Assembly: GCF_000264995.1 (NCBI RefSeq)
Contig: NW_006767436.1
Coordinates: 95,769-147,138 of the forward strand
Source: Punctularia strigosozonata HHB-11173 SS5
Taxonomy: Eukaryota > Basidiomycota > Agaricomycetes > Corticiales > Punctulariaceae
Direction: 5' to 3'
Length of the DNA stretch: 51,370 bases
Shown here piece after piece: positions 50,166 to 51,370 of the stretch. A model generated the notes under the pieces. That model had not been told where the DNA came from, searched no databases, and worked only from the letters and a program-made list of their open reading frames with translations. The position numbers and the translations under genes are program-made. Every line of letters starts with the position of its first letter. The stretch's first letter is position 1.

Positions 50166-51370
50166 ATGCTCGGCCCGCGCCAGCCCGCCGCGATGATGAA
50201 CCTCGGCGCGCCCATCCCCAACGCCTTCCCGCCCAGCCACCTCCAGCACCCGCACCCCCAGCAGCAGCAGCAGCAGCCCGGCCCCGGCCAGCACCCGCAC
50301 CACGCGGGCGGTCCAGGCGGCATGCTCGTCGGCCAGCCGCCCCTCAACCTCGCCGGCGTCGGCGCGAACCCCGCAGCGGGCGCGGGCCTCCCCGCGAGCA
50401 ACTACCCGATGCAGCTCGCGCGCCAGCATCCATTTCAGCAGCAGCAACAACAACAACAACAACAAGGGCAACCGGGGCAGCAGCATCAACAGCCCCCCAC
50501 CCAACCTCAACCCCACCCGCAACAACAACAACAACCACCTCCACCCCAATCCCAGCAGCAGCAGCAGCAGCAGCAGCCGCAACCACCACAACTAGCGCAG
50601 CAGCAGCAGCCACCGCAACAGCATCACCACATTCCCCAAGGCCAGCCCCAGCCCGTGTCTCAGCAGCAGCTCCACCAAGCCCAAGCCCAAGCCCAAGCCC
50701 AAGCCCAAGCCCAAGCGGCGCAACGCCAGCTCATGGGCCAACCCGTCCCACCCCCCTCGGGCGCCCCGCCATTCGGCATCGGCGTCGGCGTCGGCGTCGG
50801 TATGCCCAACGGCCTCGTCGGCGCGCGCCGCGTCGTCTCCACGCCCGGCGGCATGCCCGCCCTCGGTATGGGCGTCGGGATGGCCATGGGCATGAACGGC
50901 CTGAACGGCCTGAACGGCATGAACGGCATGAACGGTATGAACGGTATGAACGGCCTCGGCATGTCCGTGCCCGCGGCGGGGATGACGCAGCAGCAGCAGC
51001 AGCAACAACAACAACAACACCAGCAGCAACAACAGCGGCTCCGGGACGTGATGCTCGCGCGGCACCAGGCGTCTCAAGCCCAAGCCCAAGCCCAAGCCCA
51101 AGCCCAAGCTCAGGCGCACGGCTCGCCCGTCGGTATGCCCCGCGCACCGGGTCCGGGTCCGGCGACGACGCCCCACGTCGCCTCGCCCCGCCATCCGCCA
51201 CATCCGCACCACCACCCGCACCACCACCCGCACCTCCAGCACCATCCCCAACAGCACCCGTCCCAGCAGCAGCAGCAGCAGCTCCAGGGAGGAGGAGGAG
51301 GAGGAGGAGGAGGAGGAGGAGGAGGGAGGGGGAGGTCTGCCGAACGGCGTTTGGGCCGCATAGTGGGCGC
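50166..51370 (+). CDS. Glutamine-rich, probable transcriptional co-regulator (N-terminal part, partial)
   Basis: The frame is open from ATG at 50166 to the right edge (about 400 codons), beginning MLGPRQPAAMMNLGAPIPNA. It is dominated by low complexity: several polyglutamine runs (CAG and CAA mixed), two Gln-Ala repeats (about 50,670-50,715 and 51,076-51,111), a GVGVGVG stretch, a Met-Asn-Gly/Leu-Asn-Gly repeat (about 50,890-50,950), His/Pro-rich HHHPHHHPH, and a glycine run from GGA repeats (about 51,287-51,319). Such N-termini are common in fungal chromatin and transcription factors (SNF5, Med15 or similar), but no diagnostic domain is inside the window. The product cannot be named. The choice of start is supported by the 5' UTR intron and open frame. 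Confidence 0.65.
   Translation, partial: MLGPRQPAAMMNLGAPIPNAFPPSHLQHPHPQQQQQQPGPGQHPHHAGGPGGMLVGQPPLNLAGVGANPAAGAGLPASNYPMQLARQHPFQQQQQQQQQQGQPGQQHQQPPTQPQPHPQQQQQPPPPQSQQQQQQQQPQPPQLAQQQQPPQQHHHIPQGQPQPVSQQQLHQAQAQAQAQAQAQAAQRQLMGQPVPPPSGAPPFGIGVGVGVGMPNGLVGARRVVSTPGGMPALGMGVGMAMGMNGLNGLNGMNGMNGMNGMNGLGMSVPAAGMTQQQQQQQQQQHQQQQQRLRDVMLARHQASQAQAQAQAQAQAQAHGSPVGMPRAPGPGPATTPHVASPRHPPHPHHHPHHHPHLQHHPQQHPSQQQQQQLQGGGGGGGGGGGGGRGRSAERRLGRIVG
51284..51330 (+). repeat. GGA trinucleotide run coding for polyglycine
   Basis: About eleven consecutive GGA codons and a GGG/AGG tail lie inside the Q-rich frame. Such purine runs are unstable in length and hard to assemble. Confidence 0.8.

Noticed and set aside
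49133-50401. 422-codon minus-strand frame and other long minus frames over 49,845-51,361
   Set aside because: They are shadows of the GC-rich, Q-rich plus-strand gene and its leader: runs of Leu, Val or Ala mirror the plus-strand CAG/CAA runs.

Overview
The window reads as nuclear DNA of a mushroom-forming basidiomycete (Agaricomycetes). The genes are dense and cut by many roughly 45-65 nt GT-AG introns. A KDZ-type DNA transposon with a CxC2-like cysteine cluster is present, together with hypothetical families I know mainly from agaricomycete genomes. Reading frames had to be joined across introns by eye, so exon ends are inferred unless stated.

The left third (1 to about 18,000) is an accessory, repeat-rich landscape. 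It begins with a minus-strand agaricomycete gene cut by the window edge (1-1704). Duplicated and decayed minus-strand gene fragments follow (about 1,970-3,100 and 4,980-5,985). Next is a 601 bp AT-rich element with CACTG terminal inverted repeats (6435-7035), ending 70 bp before an apparently intact KDZ transposase gene (7106-11036) and a small gene of unknown function (11163-11835). A complex tandem array (about 14,140-16,620) is interrupted by a 434-base assembly gap.

The right two thirds is mostly conserved housekeeping sequence. In order: a mitochondrial glycine/heme-pathway carrier of the Hem25/SLC25A38 type (18015-19469, +); an arrestin-like protein (20072-21745, +); a decayed copy of the 3' end of the neighbouring acyl-CoA dehydrogenase, then that gene itself (22373-23943, -); a coiled-coil hypothetical protein (24253-25638, -); a short, intron-split Kgd4/MRPS36 gene (26829-27615, +); a small hypothetical gene (28060-28470, -); proteasome subunit alpha type-6 (29568-30811, +); an MFS transporter (30909-32827, -); the largest subunit of RNA polymerase III (33366-38570, -); a U6 snRNA gene (38878-39001, +); a damaged RTA1-like fragment (39299-39959, +); an Unc104/KIF1-type kinesin-3 with motor, FHA and PH domains (40194-46468, -); an inverted-repeat-bounded element flanked by TA (46714-47526); the U3 snoRNP protein IMP3 (47746-48890, +); and a glutamine-rich protein running off the right edge (50166 onward, +).

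No single new multi-gene system is evident. The most distinctive points are: the largest Pol III subunit gene divergent from a U6 snRNA gene, which Pol III normally transcribes; a kinesin P-loop encoded across three consecutive microexons of 12, 19 and 11 nt; two non-autonomous DNA transposons sitting in or next to gene promoters; the higher-order tandem array; and the decayed tandem copy of the dehydrogenase terminus. Several genes act in mitochondria (Hem25, acyl-CoA dehydrogenase, Kgd4) or in nuclear RNA metabolism (Pol III subunit, U6, IMP3), but nothing in the sequence shows they are co-regulated.
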